Shown: piece after piece, positions 63,969 to 64,000 of the stretch
Position numbering within the stretch: position 1 is the stretch's first letter
How the letters are laid out: each line of letters starts with the position of its first letter
Source of the DNA: Myxococcales bacterium
Lineage (GTDB): Bacteria > Myxococcota_A > Polyangia > Polyangiales > Ga0077539
Assembly: GCA_030652255.1 (NCBI GenBank)
Contig: JAUSAZ010000004.1
Coordinates: forward strand, 1-64,000
Reading direction: 5' to 3'
DNA length: 64,000 bases
Notes under the pieces: generated by a model
The model's input: only the letters and a program-made list of their open reading frames with translations
Database searches by the model: none
Told to the model about the DNA's origin: nothing
Position numbers and translations under genes: made by a program

Positions 63969-64000
63969 TCACCGCGGCGCGAAGCCGAAGGTGGTGCCGT
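63969..64000 (-). CDS. 3' end of a gene continuing beyond the window
   Basis: Reading the minus strand inward from the window end, an open frame ends in GTTFGFAPR and a TGA stop at 63969-63971. It lies 51 bases upstream of the PP2C-like gene on the same strand and would fit the C-terminus of a longer protein. The segment is far too short to assign a family. Confidence 0.35.
   Translation of the reverse strand, partial: GTTFGFAPR

Overview
High-GC DNA (GC strongly enriched at third codon positions) from a predatory or gliding deltaproteobacterium-type organism, most likely a member of the Myxococcota (Polyangia or Sandaracinus-like). The main evidence is a mglB-mglA motility operon, a FrzS/AglZ-like pseudo-receiver coiled-coil protein beside it, a MYXO-CTERM sorting tag, a Hanks-type kinase in an operon with a PEGA protein, DUF4388 (PATAN)-like and FHA signalling proteins, and many cysteine-rich or Asp/Thr/Gly-rich lipoproteins. 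I saw no rRNA, tRNA, CRISPR array, insertion sequence or prophage. The genes are densely packed, and ATGA/GTGA four-base overlaps are common. Because GC is so high, long antisense open frames overlie almost every gene and were ignored.

Layout. 0.3-6.7 kb: TonB-dependent receptor, mglA, mglB, a HAD hydrolase, and the FrzS/AglZ-like protein. 6.7-12.3 kb: polysaccharide flippase, a periplasmic/outer-membrane protein and ftsK. 12.4-15.7 kb: HEAT-type lipoprotein and two tandem RHH-FHA paralogues. 15.8-21.7 kb: a large lipoprotein whose esterase fold looks circularly permuted, then a CBM9-like/FG-GAP secreted protein and a Cys-rich lipoprotein. 21.8-25.7 kb: helical-repeat protein, DUF1328 peptide, an acyltransferase/hydrolase pair and a PPC-like lipoprotein. 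25.7-32 kb: kinase-PEGA-lipoprotein operon, an isochorismatase-like/AlkB fusion, and a GMC oxidoreductase with a small partner. 32-36 kb: two divergent Cys-rich lipoproteins. 36-39.1 kb: an operon of an isoprenoid-synthase-like protein and two ArsA/Get3-like ATPases. 39.2-43.3 kb: VanZ-PAP2 fusion, repeat lipoprotein and OppD/OppF ATPases without permeases. 43.4-46.7 kb: receiver/DUF4388 protein and a cyclic-nucleotide-binding-like protein. 46.7-52.7 kb: HemJ-like protein, LivJ-like receptor, MYXO-CTERM lysozyme-like protein, propeller lipoprotein, aldo/keto reductase with altered tetrad, DHH phosphoesterase. 52.8-57.8 kb: FKBP and a cytochrome c maturation operon with a CcmF-CcmH fusion. 57.9-64 kb: beta-barrel protein, ExbD, a copper monooxygenase-like protein with a heme c motif, rsmG, a PH-like membrane protein, a PP2C-like protein and the 3' end of another gene.

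Themes. The window joins cell polarity and motility (MglA/MglB/FrzS-like), signal integration (FHA, kinase, receiver, cNMP-like, PP2C-like) and envelope biogenesis (flippase, FtsK, CcmFH, acyltransferase, LTG, lipoproteins). The least explained items are the permuted esterase, the ArsA pair with its isoprenoid-synthase-like partner, and the isochorismatase-like/AlkB fusion. Starts were chosen from signal peptides, Shine-Dalgarno-like sequences and overlaps. Several remain uncertain, and this is stated where it applies.
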